Counted from the stretch's first letter, positions 1 through 9,939 are shown. The stretch: 64,000 nt of DNA from Siphonodentalium dalli (GCA_032622095.1 CP136064.1:170696310-170760309); one strand, 5' to 3'. Notes: generated from the sequence alone by a model not told the origin. Made by a program: numbers and translations.

Positions 1-627
1 CCATCGAATCAGTTTATGTATCTTACTGTTGTTGTTAAACGGGATAATACGGGGACCATCGAATCAGTTTATGTATCTTTAAGCACTGATTATGAAATAA
101 TGTCTCTTAAAGATGCATTTATTACCACATTGTTATATACATGTAGTTTGTCAACTACATCTACAGTTCCTTAGTGGCTGTGAGTGGTAAATATAGCACC
201 AGAAAATGGTGTCCAAATATAGCTAAAGGATAAATGTAAACTTAGTCATGGAATGGTATGCTATTAGAAATGGAATTATTATATAAGGCCATCGTTCGTA
301 ACTGCGGGTTAAAATTTAAAATGTTTTAAAGTGAATCGTGATAGACATTTCGTATTACGATACACGATATATAGCAGAGGTGTATGTTACAGCCCTAGTA
401 CCAGAGACCTGTCAAATTTTTACTGCTGAATCTTGAGGTAGGAGCATTGTTGACAATCTAACAGTGTAATAAGTGTCTGTGTGGCATTTGAGTATCATGT
501 GCGTATATGAGTATTCACTGTTGTGATGGATAGACAAGGTTAGTGGTAATATGAAATATGGAGATAATTCAAGAGGTAAATTATTTTCGTTTATTAAGAG
601 GCTTTTTCTGTAAAATCTTATTATTAA

Positions 628-763
628 CCCTTTCAGTGCCAAGTCCGAATTTTGTATCAAGAGCTCTTTCCATCTATGTATCACATTATTATAATCAATA
701 AATTTGAAAAAATTGTCAAGGAAATATGGGTTGATACAAAAATCGGACTTGGCACTGAAAGGG
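628..763. mobile_element. piggyBac-like MITE, CAGTGCCAAG family
   Basis: Fold-back of about 136 bp with ends CCCTTTCAGTGCCAAGTC and its complement, flanked by TTAA on both sides (624-627, 764-767). The TTAA duplication and CCC-T terminus fit the piggyBac superfamily. It contains no transposase. Confidence 0.75.
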
Positions 764-1437
764 TTAAAGATAGTGTATGTCTTCCTAGTAAGTTTTATCG
801 ATCGAGGAAGCTGCTGTCAATTGATATCAATTTTATTTTGAATTTTTCTCATATAATTCCTACTTTATAATGGGACAGTAAAAGAGGCTATTTATAGATC
901 ATAAATATCAAGTGATCCCGCAGAAACGTTCGGAGCGTAGTAAGTAGGAGAACTCTATATTGTTAGCACCACCATCAAGACCAAGATATTTTCGACTTGA
1001 AGAGATTTCACCATGAACGCATGAAAGAAATGACATTATTATGCCTTTAGAGATGAATAATAAACACAATCTTCAATTTTGTCTGTTTTATTCATAAAAA
1101 AAAGAAGCTATTTGTAGCCTTGAAATCGGTTTTTATAAAAAATTGTTGCTGTAATTGTGGATCGGAAGAGATACACTAACTTTATAATGTACAACAAATC
1201 AAGAACTCTGGTTATAAAAAGTCACCATATTGCCGTATACAAATTTACAATGGAACCATCTGATCAACCAACTTTCAGGATATAGTGAGGTCCTTTTCTC
1301 ACCAATTCTCACCCACTCAAAAAAAAATTCAAGCCCATAGATGATAATCTTTGGGATATGTAGAGATGTTGTCTTGTCAGTTCCTTTCTGATTTACTGGG
1401 CCTAAAATTTCTCTGAAGTCATAGTTGTCTCTTGGTT

Positions 1438-1535
1438 GTTTGATGATGGCAAGTATTTTTTGCTCACTTGATTTCTGATGATGGATAATTCTCAAATTCA
1501 GTAGATTTCTGATGACAAGTATTTCTTACTTGCAG
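1438..1535 (+). promoter_or_regulatory. Repeated branch-point/acceptor units before exon 1
   Basis: Units at about 1438, 1472 and 1506 share the pattern TTTCTGATGA...TATTTCTTACTT. The last one is the working 3' splice site. CTGAT fits the U2 branch-point consensus CTRAY and lies about 25 nt before the AG. The earlier units look like partial copies; one ends in ATTCAG. Confidence 0.55.
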
Positions 1536-1733
1536 GATCAGATGGATCGACATTGGTGTACTCTCTGTGGAAAGTCATTCAAGCATCGTCCTAACTTGTA
1601 TCGGCACAGAAAAATTCACTTCCATGAGCCAAAATTTGCATGTGTTTGTAAAAAAAGATTCTACAATTCAGATAATTTCAAGGCTCACGTCAGGACATGT
1701 AAAATACGGAAACACCAGGGAATATCGTTTTAA
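1536..1733 (+). CDS. Alternative zinc-finger terminal exon 1 (two fingers, KHRPNL subfamily)
   Basis: The exon begins after TTACTTGCAG (AG at 1534-1535) in phase 0 and reads 65 residues to TAA. Finger 1 is a standard C8-X2-C11-X12-H24-X3-H28 with helix motif KHRPNL. Finger 2 is atypical: C36-X1-C38-X12-H51-X3-C55, one residue short between the cysteines and ending in Cys. The tail is basic (KIRKHQGISF) and differs from the other three members of the subfamily, which end in HRK or NRK. An upstream ATG-like reading (MTSISYLQ) only translates the acceptor region and is not a start. Likely role: DNA-binding C-terminus of a nuclear transcription factor joined by splicing to a shared N-terminal part; that part is not in the window. 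The stop codon overlaps a possible 5' splice site (TAAG/GTTAGA). Confidence 0.88.
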   Translation, partial: DQMDRHWCTLCGKSFKHRPNLYRHRKIHFHEPKFACVCKKRFYNSDNFKAHVRTCKIRKHQGISF

Positions 1734-2039
1734 GGTTAGAATTGGACAATAGTTCTAGATAGTTTGATCAATTCAGGTTTCAGATAACATTGCAATCAGC
1801 TGCATCTGTGCATCCGTCAGATTCATTGTCTGTATGTTGAAACTCCGATCGATGAAACTTGATATGAGAAATAACCATCACATTTATATTGAGGTCAAGT
1901 TTGATTATATTTCCGGTCCGATGATTTTTGTCAGATTTATGGCTCTTTTTAATTGATTTTAGTATGATTATTCGTTATTTAGTTCGGAACACCTCAGCGG
2001 AGTGTTTCTCATCACTTGAGTGCTTGTGAGGGGGCGGGG

Positions 2040-2470
2040 GCCTTAAAGACCCATTCGAAGCACTGATAATTATTTTTTTTTAGTGCCTTAATATACTGTT
2101 TTAAAAACAATATATGACATAAAATATGATTAAAATACTATAATTCATCACCATTTGGAACGTTTATGTCTCAGAAAGTGCCCATAGAGTAATAGAAAAT
2201 ATCTGAAATCAATGAAAATTTCCCCATCTCGCTCCCAGAATGCAACAGAATTCAAACTAAGATATAGATAGAGTTATTCCCCTTCCATTGAAAATAATAG
2301 ACTTTTAAGCAGAGAAAACATGTGCTACCTCAACAAAACAACGTTTGCAGTTTATTACACTGGATTATTTGATTATGTTTTGAAGCTTCCTCTTTCACAT
2401 GGTATATAATATGGCATATATTATATATAATGTGACCTGGGGTTTCGACAATTAAGTGGACCTTTAATGA
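2040..2470. repeat. Dispersed ~430-bp element, copy 1
   Basis: Shares its whole length with copies at 30717 and 42170: AATATGATTAAAATACTATA, GAGTTATTCCCCTTCC, ATGGTATATAATATGGC. Ends resemble inverted repeats (AAAGRCCCA... and ...TTAAGTGGACCTTT). Its right end lies about 10 bp before the acceptor region of exon 2 and seems to have replaced upstream acceptor-like units. Confidence 0.7.
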
Positions 2471-2504
2471 GAATGCGACTTTGACAAGTATTTCTTACTT
2501 ACAG

Positions 2505-2687
2505 GCTCGACATTGGTGTAATGTCTGTGGAAAGTCATTCAAGCATCGTCCTAACTTGTTTCGGCACAGAAAAATTCACTTCAGTGAGCCAAAATTTGCA
2601 TGTGTTTGTAAAAAAAGATTCTACAATTCGGATACATACAAGACACATTTAAGGACATGTAAAATGAGGAATATGCACAGAAAATAG
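2505..2687 (+). CDS. Alternative zinc-finger terminal exon 2 (two fingers, KHRPNL subfamily)
   Basis: The acceptor is TTCTTACTTACAG (AG at 2503-2504), entered in phase 0. It encodes 60 residues to TAG: ARHWC start, finger 1 C5-X2-C8-X12-H21-X3-H25, then the short-spaced finger 2 (C33-X1-C35-X12-H48-X3-C52) and an MRNMHRK tail. It differs from exon 1 mostly in the tail and in a few helix-flanking residues (F for Y before RH, DTYKTH for DNFKAH). The sequence from the acceptor through GAAGGTTAGA after the stop is conserved with exons 3 and 4, showing the duplicated unit included splice site, exon and a short 3' flank. Putative nuclear DNA-binding end of an alternatively spliced factor. Confidence 0.88.
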   Translation, partial: ARHWCNVCGKSFKHRPNLFRHRKIHFSEPKFACVCKKRFYNSDTYKTHLRTCKMRNMHRK

Positions 2688-2717
2688 TTTGAAGGTTAGA
2701 TTTGATTTTGATAGATA

Positions 2718-2929
2718 CAGTAATGTCCTACATAATTGACCTCTAAACCACAGCAGAATTATGGGAAATTTTTCAGGATTTAGTCAGAAATATGGCTTGC
2801 TGCCATTCATCTGAAAGCTTTCGGTGAGAGTTTCCGATGAATGGCAACAAGCCATATTTCCAACTAAATCCTGAAAAATTTCCCATAATTCTGCTGTGGT
2901 TAAAGGGTCATATACTTCAGACATTACTG
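2718..2929. mobile_element. mariner-like fold-back MITE
   Basis: Two complementary arms of about 100 bp starting CAGTAATGTCC and ending ACATTACTG, flanked by TA. Arms contain AACCACAGCAGAATTATGG and TTCAGGATTTAG. The CAGT terminus and TA duplication fit Tc1/mariner. Confidence 0.8.
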
Positions 2930-2936
2930 TATTCTT

Positions 2937-3766
2937 GTCAGACTTATACCAAATTTACCTTTCTTTATGCCCTGTGGCTCATAGTTCAATAGTGCTTTAA
3001 TTATAATAGTCTGCCCTACATCATTCAGTGACATTGAACCTGAAGCCTTTTAGATTTTTGATTGTTGATTTAAAGCCTAACCCAAGTAATTCGGACTTCA
3101 TATAAGCTACCATTTTCTGTGGCAATGCCTGTAACAAGGAAACTGGTTACTGATGGGAGATGCTAAAGCTCAGAGTGATAACAATTTGCTGGTCGTCAAA
3201 GGGTAAAAGACCAGGAAGAAACTTGTAATGATGGTTTCTTGGTCTCATTTTGTGTTGGGAATTACATATCTAAAATCCGCTTTGATCAAAATTCCCGATT
3301 CAACATTGCGCCCAAAATGGCAGTTGGTATCTGGTAATACTGAATTTCTGTGGTAGGTGCATCAATTAATGCCAAATTCATAATAAATTGAAATACACAC
3401 AAATGGCTGCCAAAATAGACAAAATCGAATGAAATTGGCATTTTGTGCATCATTGATTATCTTATTAGAGTAAACAAACACTCCAATTATGTGAGGAAGA
3501 ATGATTGCAGAGTATAAGAGAAACTTTTGTTAAGAGATGCCCGAATTCTCTCTAATGTATCTTATGAGCAAGTGAAGGCAGGGTCTCATACAAGAGTTAA
3601 ATCTGGAATTTTGGAGCCCAGAAATGGAAAAATAATGCAGTTTATCTGTATATGTGATAGAGGAGATATTCCTGCTTCAAATGACACCAAAAAACCTTCA
3701 TAACAAATCTCTTTCGAGTAGACCCCTAGTTTCGGATTTGACGACCAGCCTTCATATCTTCGTTGC
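2937..3766. other. Intron without recognised features
   Basis: No gene, splice-flanked finger exon or terminal-repeat element was recognised. A lone AATAAA at 3382-3387 is the first after exon 2, about 700 nt past its stop. Confidence 0.5.
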
Positions 3767-3852
3767 CTTCTAATGATGTGTATTTCTTACTCCTGTATAT
3801 TGTTGAAGAGTATTTCTTTCTTCAGTAGTTATCTGCTGAAGAGTATTTTTAA
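3767..3852 (+). repeat. Decayed acceptor-like units, left part of the array
   Basis: Three degenerate copies of the same module (for example TTCTAATGATGTGTATTTC, then GAAGAGTATTTCTTTCTTCAG) lie left of the MITE at 3853-4107. The array that now starts at 4119 was therefore probably continuous with these copies before the MITE inserted. Confidence 0.5.
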
Positions 3853-4107
3853 TTCTTCCATGACTGGAGCTTCCTGAAATTTTGAGAAAATCCTGTGCCA
3901 ATGCATTCTCTTATATATGCGAGTCTCCCATAGGGAGCCTCGCATATATAAGAGAATACATTGGCCAAGCAATATGTGCCTTGATCTTGGTAAGCCAGAG
4001 CATTTTCTTTATATGCAAGGCTCGCTATGGGAGACTCACATATATAGGAGAATGCACTGGTACAGGTTCTTTAATACTGCACCAGCATTGCTCCCGTCAT
4101 GAAAGGG
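3853..4107. mobile_element. piggyBac-like MITE, CATGACGGGAGC family, with palindrome cassette
   Basis: Ends are TCTTCCATGACTGGAGC and GCTCCCGTCATGAAAGGG with TTAA at 3849-3852 and 4108-4111. Internally it carries two rounds of the ATGCATTCTCTTATATATGC palindrome. It sits inside the acceptor-module array of exon 3. Confidence 0.75.
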
Positions 4108-4150
4108 TTAATGTGATACATTTCTAATGATTGCTTCTGACTTCAGTAGA

Positions 4151-4347
4151 TTTCTGATGACAGATATTTCTCATCTTAGTAAATTTCTGATGACAAATAT
4201 TTCTCATCTTTGTAAATTTCTGATGACAAATATTTCTCATCTTAGTAAATTTCTGATGACAAATATTTCTCATCTTTGTAAATTTCTGATGACAAATATT
4301 TCTCATCTTTGTAAATTTCTGATGACAAATATTTCTTACTTTTACAG
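4151..4347 (+). repeat. 33-bp tandem array made of splice branch-point/acceptor modules
   Basis: Six units start at 4151, 4184, 4217, 4250, 4283 and 4316 with exact 33-bp spacing. Each carries TTTCTGATGACA and a pyrimidine-rich TATTTCTCATCTT. Two units end in CTTAG and three in CTTTG. Only the last ends in TTTTACAG and leads into the exon. A degenerate unit precedes the array at about 4119 (ends TTCAG). Because 33 is a multiple of three, both strands are open, giving repetitive false ORFs. Interpretation as reiterated branch-point and polypyrimidine modules is inference from the match to the working acceptors of exons 1, 2 and 4. Confidence 0.85.
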
Positions 4348-4539
4348 GATGATATGGATCGTTTTTGGTGTAATATTTGTGGAAAATCGTTCAAGCATCG
4401 ACCAAATTTGTCTCGGCACAGAAAAATTCACATCAGTGAACCAAAATTTGCATGCGTTTGTAAAAAGAGATTCTACAATTCAGATACATACAAGAAACAT
4501 TTAAAGATATGTAAAATATGGAATCTACACAGAAAATAG
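4348..4539 (+). CDS. Alternative zinc-finger terminal exon 3 (two fingers, KHRPNL subfamily)
   Basis: The acceptor TTACTTTTACAG ends at 4347 and the exon is read in phase 0 for 63 residues to TAG. It opens DDMDRFWC, which resembles the DQMDRHWC of exon 1 rather than the AR- opening of exons 2 and 4. Finger 1 is C8-X2-C11-X12-H24-X3-H28. Finger 2 is C36-X1-C38-X12-H51-X3-C55. The tail is KIWNLHRK. An ATG falls at codon 3, but homology to the other exons and the splice site make it internal. Its acceptor is the last unit of a 33-bp tandem array (4151-4347), unique in the window. A donor-like GAAG/GTTAGA follows the stop by 8 nt. Confidence 0.88.
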   Translation, partial: DDMDRFWCNICGKSFKHRPNLSRHRKIHISEPKFACVCKKRFYNSDTYKKHLKICKIWNLHRK

Positions 4540-4869
4540 TTTGAAGGTTAGATTTTATATTTATAGATCAGGTTTTGGAAACAGCCATGGTTGTCTTGGT
4601 TGTGAAACTGTTCTCAGTAATTAAACTCCATTCAGATTGGAGGAAGTTTACTTTATCTAATGTCACCATCATTGGGCACCCTTTGGCTCTTGTTGGTGTG
4701 GATCATTGGGCATTATTTTTTTGGAATGTGTATAGCATTTTGCAGCAATGGGTATATTTGTCCCCCAACATTCCGTCGGGAGGAATAGAGTGATGACCCT
4801 CGTCTGTCTGCCCGGAACTTTGTCCGAGCCTATATTCTGTAATTTTCTGGTCAATTTTTAGCACACCTG

Positions 4870-6000
4870 AGATGAAGTCTCCAGTGGAGCTACAGGTATA
4901 GTCATCACTCCTCGTCCATCATCCATCTATCCACCCGTCCATACGTCCGTCATCCATTCATCCGTTGGTCCATCAACAATTCTTTAAACATCTTCTTCTC
5001 CAGAACCACAAGACTGAATTGGTCTTCAGATTTTTTCAAATGCGGTCACTAGGTCAAATAGTTGTGATTCCAGGTCCATAACTCTTTCCCTCAGTTTAAT
5101 TCTTAAAACGACTTCTTCAGTACCATCAGTCAGATTGGGTTCATATTTGGTATGAAGTGTCCTTGGGTGAGTGCTGTTCAGATTTGTTCAAATGAAGTCA
5201 CTACTTGTGGAATTTAAATTTAAACTTATTGAAAAAAAAATTCAAAAAAAAGCTAATGCCATTATAACATCCACCAGGGACACTACACCAAATTTGTTTT
5301 ATATCAGGACTATCAGTCTAAAACCGAACATGCAAACAGTAGATATCCCAGAGCTCTCTATCTGGTAGAGAGTTTGTATATAAATTACCTCTGGCTTGTG
5401 ATAACACTAGCTCACAAGTGTGAATCTGACAGTTAGGACATTAAAAACAAATACCTGTTTTCTCAGGCAATGACATATTGCGAAAGACAGGGAGGCTTTT
5501 TTTTTTTAGCTCACCGGAGACAAATAATTGAGTCATATTTGGTGTGGATGGTCCCTAGGTGACTGGGATTCAGTTTTGTACAAATGGGGTCACCGGGTCA
5601 AAAATTGGCGTAGCTAGTGACATAACTCTTTCCATCCATAGTAATTCTTAAAACAACTTCTTCTCAAGAATCATCAGGGCTATTTAGCTTATATTTAATA
5701 TGGAGAGTCCTTAGGAGACTGGGATTCACAATTGTTCAAATGGGGTCACCAGGTCATATAGGGGTGCGACCAGGAACATAACTCTTCCCCTATAGTAATT
5801 CTTAAATTGGCTCCTTCTCAAGAGCCGTCTGGCCTATATAGCTTATATGTGTACTATGGAGGGTTCTTGTGTTACTTGGGACTGGGCTACAGATTTGTTA
5901 AAATGGGTTCGACCAATCAAGAAATGATGTTTGGTGTATGTGGCCCATGGAGAGTTTGGATCAAAATCTGTTTGAATGGGGTCAAATATTGGGCATATTA
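4870..6000. repeat. Pearl-like tandem-core repeat with CCAT/CGTC microsatellite
   Basis: A CCATC/CGTCC-rich tract (4912-4975) is followed by several degenerate copies of a unit containing AATTCTTAAAACRACTTCTTC, then a TTTGTTCAAATGGGGTCACC block. The same start and core recur at 31690-32030. The layout (microsatellite plus repeated core) resembles pearl/Helentron-type non-autonomous elements. The ends were not defined. Confidence 0.5.
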
Positions 6001-6735
6001 GGTTGAACTTTGCAACAGTTAGGAATGCTTGAGGGGAGTGTGTTTGCTTCAGTTGGGAGGGAGTAGACTATGGACTGTGGGGTGGGGGATCAGCGGCATG
6101 CTGTTGAAAATTTCAAGGTGGACATCCCACTGCTCAGCGGAGACCCTCTAGCTACGTCCCTCTTTAGAAATAATTGTTTTTAAATGATTTCGTCATGTAC
6201 TAACTCTTATGGTCTGCAGTCCCAGTATTCTCAGTCTTTAGTTAGGTAGGCATCTCCACAGTCATTGACTGTTTTGTTTTTAAACTTGGCAAATATATCA
6301 ATCTGAATTCAATTTGGTTGACAAAAGTTGTATGAGCACGATAAATGAATTTATGTATGCCCACTTGTACACATTGCCAGGGAACTGAACTGAACTTGCA
6401 TGCACGGGTAAACAAGCCACAGGTATCTGCTTGTACATACACTTGATGTAGGGTTAGCGCGAGTTTCCAACCTCTGGCACTATATACAAATTCTTCCACT
6501 ATGCGAGATAGCATCACTAAGTTCACTCTGTGGGGACGTCATTCTCCAAATGACAGGCACACTATTTGAATCCAGAGTTGATCTTGTCTGAGTATGTTCT
6601 TTGAAAATGTCAGTAACAAGGATGTCATGTATTAACTTGAAATAAAACAAAATCAGAAGAAAGCAATTTTGTGTTAATTCTGATTTGTAATTCTTACTTT
6701 GTTAGTTTCTGTTGATGAGTATTTCTTACTTACAG

Positions 6736-6912
6736 GCTCGCTATGGGTGTAATATATGTGAAAAGTCCTTCAAGCATCGACCAAGTTTGTATCGGCACAG
6801 AAGAATTCACGTCAGTGAACCTAAATTTGCATGCATTTGTAAAAAGACATTCTACAATTCGGATAAATACAGGATTCATTTAAGGACATGTTGGAATATA
6901 AACAGAAAATAG
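6736..6912 (+). CDS. Alternative zinc-finger terminal exon 4 (two fingers, KHRPNL subfamily)
   Basis: The acceptor TTCTTACTTACAG ends at 6735; phase 0; 58 residues to TAG. Finger 1 (C5, C8, H21, H25) has helix KHRPSL and a G where the sister exons have W before the first Cys (ARYGC against ARHWC). Finger 2 keeps the C-X1-C...H-X3-C form (CIC, then HLRTC). The tail is shortened to WNINRK. A weaker acceptor-like unit sits upstream near 6678 (ends GTTAG). It is the most diverged member of this subfamily, but it keeps every metal ligand and shows no stop or frameshift, so it is probably functional. Confidence 0.85.
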   Translation, partial: ARYGCNICEKSFKHRPSLYRHRRIHVSEPKFACICKKTFYNSDKYRIHLRTCWNINRK

Positions 6913-6974
6913 ATTAAAGGTTAGATTGATATTGGTAGAAAATGTTGATTGCTTATTAACTGTTTACAGTCATA

Positions 6975-7231
6975 TCAGCCATTTCTTTACTAAATACTCA
7001 TTGACGAGTAGTCACATAGGAAATGTTCAGATAATAAGTTCAACAAATGGCATATGGTCTGATAATCTGAACATTTCCCACCGATTATCAGGAATCCTTC
7101 TACGCTTGTATTATGTTTTTGTCTGTCTGTCATCTACTAATTTTTTCTGAACACCCTCCAAGTGAATAATAGAACATTCCCAGTATATAATACTACAACT
7201 GAATGGGAGAATCCATTTAGTAGACAAAGGG
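6975..7231. mobile_element. MITE, CCCTTTCTATACTAAAT family, degraded
   Basis: Contains ACTAAATACTCATTGACGAG, GAAATGTTCAGATAATAAG and GAGAATCCATTTAGTAGAC, in the order seen in the copies at 32306 and 34100. Both ends are eroded. Confidence 0.5.
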
Positions 7232-7738
7232 ATAATGACTGGTTTCATGTCTTTGCAAATGGCCGACCAAGTACTGTGTGCATGCCATGTCATCCATAGC
7301 TGTACGGGTGCACAAAGTTTTCGGGGGGGGGCTGTGTCTTTTTGCCTGATTTTGTTTTTTACATGATATGCTCTGCATGGTTATAACAATTTTTGTAGAA
7401 TATACCTTGTTTATACACATAAATATAACATAATAGATTCAAATTAACCTTAAATATGTATAATTCGGACAGAAATGTGGAAAAATACTGTAATTTGCCA
7501 AAATTTCCCCCTGAAATGCCATTCAATTTGCCTGAAAATTGTCCAAATTTGACAGAAAATAGATCAGATTTGCCCAAAAATTGTCAAAATTTTAAGTTTT
7601 CAAAATGTTAGGGGGGCTGCAGCCCTCGATCCAGCCCCCTGACCCATATGGCTATGATTGCAGCATCTGATGTCGAATTATAAAAAGTTAAATCATTAGA
7701 GCTTTCAATGGTATGCATTTCAAGTGATGCCCGTCCCG

Positions 7739-7970
7739 TAACCCTGTCTATACTAAATTGAGTCTCCCACTCAGTTATAAAAGTATATATATTGGAATGG
7801 TCTATTTTTCATCTGGAGGGGTTTTCAGGAAAAATAAGCGGACCGTAGATAATGCAATTATAGAAGAAGTCCTATTTATTGGAGTTAAATGTCCAGAAAA
7901 TAAATATGGGTCTGAACATTTCCTAAGGGAACTGCATGTACTCATCAATGAGTATTTTGTATTGAACTGA
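7739..7970. mobile_element. MITE, CCCTTTCTATACTAAAT family, opposite orientation
   Basis: Begins AACCCTGTCTATACTAAAT and runs through CTCCCACTCAGTTATAAAAG to TACTCATCAATGAGTATT. The frame across it is open for 70 codons, which is an accident of the repeat. Confidence 0.55.
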
Positions 7971-8174
7971 CTAAAACACGTACTTGAGTATAGGGGTGTT
8001 ATAATTTGGCATTGTGTGCAGTGTGTTCACTTGACTATTACCTTCTCTAACAACACTGAAAATGTTGAGATATTTGAAGTAGTTCAATCCTGCCGCAAAG
8101 GCTATTTTAGTCAGTCTTGTTGTTGCTTTACTCTTTGGAGGGTGTATGTCATATATGGCATCAGATAATGTAAT

Positions 8175-8584
8175 ATGTGACCCGCCAAATCAAATCCAGT
8201 CGGAAGTCGGGATTTTATGGTCGACTCGCATATATAAGAGAATGCATTGATTGGCCTAACAATTTTAATAATTTTTTCTTGTATTCTTTAACAATTTTAT
8301 AATTTCACCCATACAGAGCCCCAGACAAACATGAGCAGACGACACTCTTCTATATGCTTCTATATATGTGTGGGGCTCCCTGCAGGGTAATGGTTGTTTT
8401 TTATTTTATGTCCTAAAAATTGTAAGAAACATTTATTTAAAAAAAATGATAAAAAATTGTTAGGCCAATGCATTCTCTTATATATGCGAGGCGACCTATG
8501 GTCGACTCGCATATATAAGAGAACGCATTGGCACAGGGTAAAAAAATCCCGACTTACAACTGGATTTGATATGGCGGGTCACAT
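8175..8584. mobile_element. MITE with GTGACCCGCCA ends carrying the palindrome cassette
   Basis: Inverted ends TATGTGACCCGCCAAATC and GATATGGCGGGTCACATA, continuing inward as CGGGATTTT/AAAATCCCG. Inside are the same ATGCATTCTCTTATATATGC arms found in the TTAA families, although these termini are unrelated. Confidence 0.7.
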
Positions 8585-9107
8585 ATATTTTGCACTTAAA
8601 CTGAGTATTATAAGAAATAAATCCTACAAACGACATTATTATCAAGCACGAATCAATATAAATAATAAAATTCATTACTTCAGAGATGTCCTAGTTATAT
8701 TCTCCGAGATGTCCTAGTTATATTCTCAGAATTGCCATAGGTCTACTCCCATTTCAAATATTAAAACAGAATGTAGTGAGTTCAAATCCAATATGATTTC
8801 AGCCTAATCTGTATGGTAATAAATTCATGCTATTTTCATTTAATTTCTGCAAGTTGTCCCTTTATCTTTTTCCTATAAGAAGATTTATATAATTTCCTGG
8901 GTATAAAATAATAAATAAAATTTTTGAGAGCCGTTGATATTTTAAATAGTTACCATAGAAACATATCGCTTACGTATGTCGGAGTTCTTGCAGGGCCATG
9001 TAAACCTGGAATAGCGTTTGAATTTGCATTGAATTTCAAGGTCTTGAAAGTGCCATAGGGGTCTTTATTAAAGTAGCTTTGATTTTATTTGCACCACTTG
9101 CTGGACT

Positions 9108-9213
9108 GAGAGCTTCCGATGAATGGCAACAAGCCATATTTCTGACTAAATCCTGAAAAGTTACCCATAATTCTGCTGTGGTTAAAGAGTCGATTATTTA
9201 GGGCATTACTGTG
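9108..9213. mobile_element. Half mariner-like MITE (right arm)
   Basis: From GAGAGCTTCCGATGAATGG to GGGCATTACTG; the left arm is missing. Confidence 0.7.
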
Positions 9214-9225
9214 CATAGACAATTG

Positions 9226-9360
9226 TTAACTTTTCTTAGTAGCATACAGTTTTTCTTCTGTTGCGAGATGCAGAGGATTATATTTACTAGGCACTAGCCG
9301 AGCGAAAATAATCCTCGTGTCTCACAAGAGGAGAAAAAACGTACGCTACTCAGAACAGTT
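9226..9360. repeat. Imperfect hairpin, ~60-bp arms
   Basis: AGTAGCATACAGTTTTTCTTC...GAGATGCAGAGGATTAT pairs with ATAATCCTCGTGTCTCACAAGAGG...CGTACGCTACT around a TACTAGGCACTAGCC centre. It may be a small fold-back element. Confidence 0.55.
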
Positions 9361-9643
9361 ATCTGTTGTGTTTATTATATTTCTATACCAGTTTGTTATG
9401 ACCCAGACACATTGTTAAACCTAACATGTTCTTAAATCTACAACACCACCAGCCTTTTATGTTAAAATAAACGTCCAAGGATACTGAATGATGCCAAAAT
9501 ATGATGTCATGATATAGTGCTGAGAGCAGGATAACACCTGGAGAATGGAATAGCAAGTACCAGAGATACGATTGACGTGTAGTAGAAGACGATTGACGTA
9601 AAACGTTGATGAAAATATAATAAATTTAACTGTTTGCTTTCAG

Positions 9644-9919
9644 AACAACAAGTCCCATTGGAAGTGTTCTTTTTGTGACAAGTCTTACAACACTCGGTCA
9701 TCACTTACTCGCCATCAGCAAAATCACATGGAAATAAAAAAATTCTCGTGCGACATATGTGGGCGTGGCTTCGGTCGTAAGGATAATTTGAACAGCCATA
9801 AGGCAGGACATGCTGAAAGTCCGCAATACAGATGCCCTGAATGTGACAAAGGATTCTGGTACTACCCACACTATCGGAAACACATGCGTGAAGAGCATCT
9901 GCCCGGAGGGAAGGCATGA
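9644..9919 (+). CDS. Alternative zinc-finger terminal exon 5 (three fingers, divergent)
   Basis: The true exon starts after CTGTTTGCTTTCAG (AG at 9642-9643), 84 bases before the first ATG in the frame. The preceding residues NNKSHWKC complete finger 1, so the ATG is internal. It encodes 91 residues to TGA: fingers C8/C11/H24/H28, C36/C39/H52/H56 and C64/C67/H80-X4-H85, with a short EHLPGGKA tail. Finger 2 has RGFGRKDNLNSH and the linker before finger 3 is ESPQYR. It is unlike every other exon here in sequence but matches them in layout, acceptor, phase and the H-X4-H third finger. A poly(A) signal follows 14 nt after the stop. Confidence 0.88.
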   Translation, partial: NNKSHWKCSFCDKSYNTRSSLTRHQQNHMEIKKFSCDICGRGFGRKDNLNSHKAGHAESPQYRCPECDKGFWYYPHYRKHMREEHLPGGKA

Positions 9920-9932
9920 ACCCAAGCTACCT

Positions 9933-9938
9933 AATAAA
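9933..9938 (+). promoter_or_regulatory. AATAAA poly(A) signal after exon 5
   Basis: A canonical hexamer close behind the stop supports this being a 3' terminal exon with a very short 3' UTR. Confidence 0.5.
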
Positions 9939-9939
9939 C

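Noticed and set aside
1-84. Direct repeat of CCATCGAATCAGTTTATGTA at 1 and 56
   Set aside because: Too little sequence to the left to tell a tandem repeat from an element end.
4348-4356. ATG at codon 3 of exon 3 and at codon 1 of exon 12 as translation starts
   Set aside because: Sister exons lack these ATGs, exon 15 has none at all, and the splice sites lie directly upstream.
4127-4504. Repetitive frames on both strands (FLMTNISHL and MRNICHQKF repeats)
   Set aside because: Product of a 33-bp tandem repeat whose length is a multiple of three; no sign of coding selection.
8394-8717. Frames rich in ANAFSYICES / LGQCILLYMRG in several places
   Set aside because: Translations of the recurring DNA palindrome, found on both strands inside MITEs.
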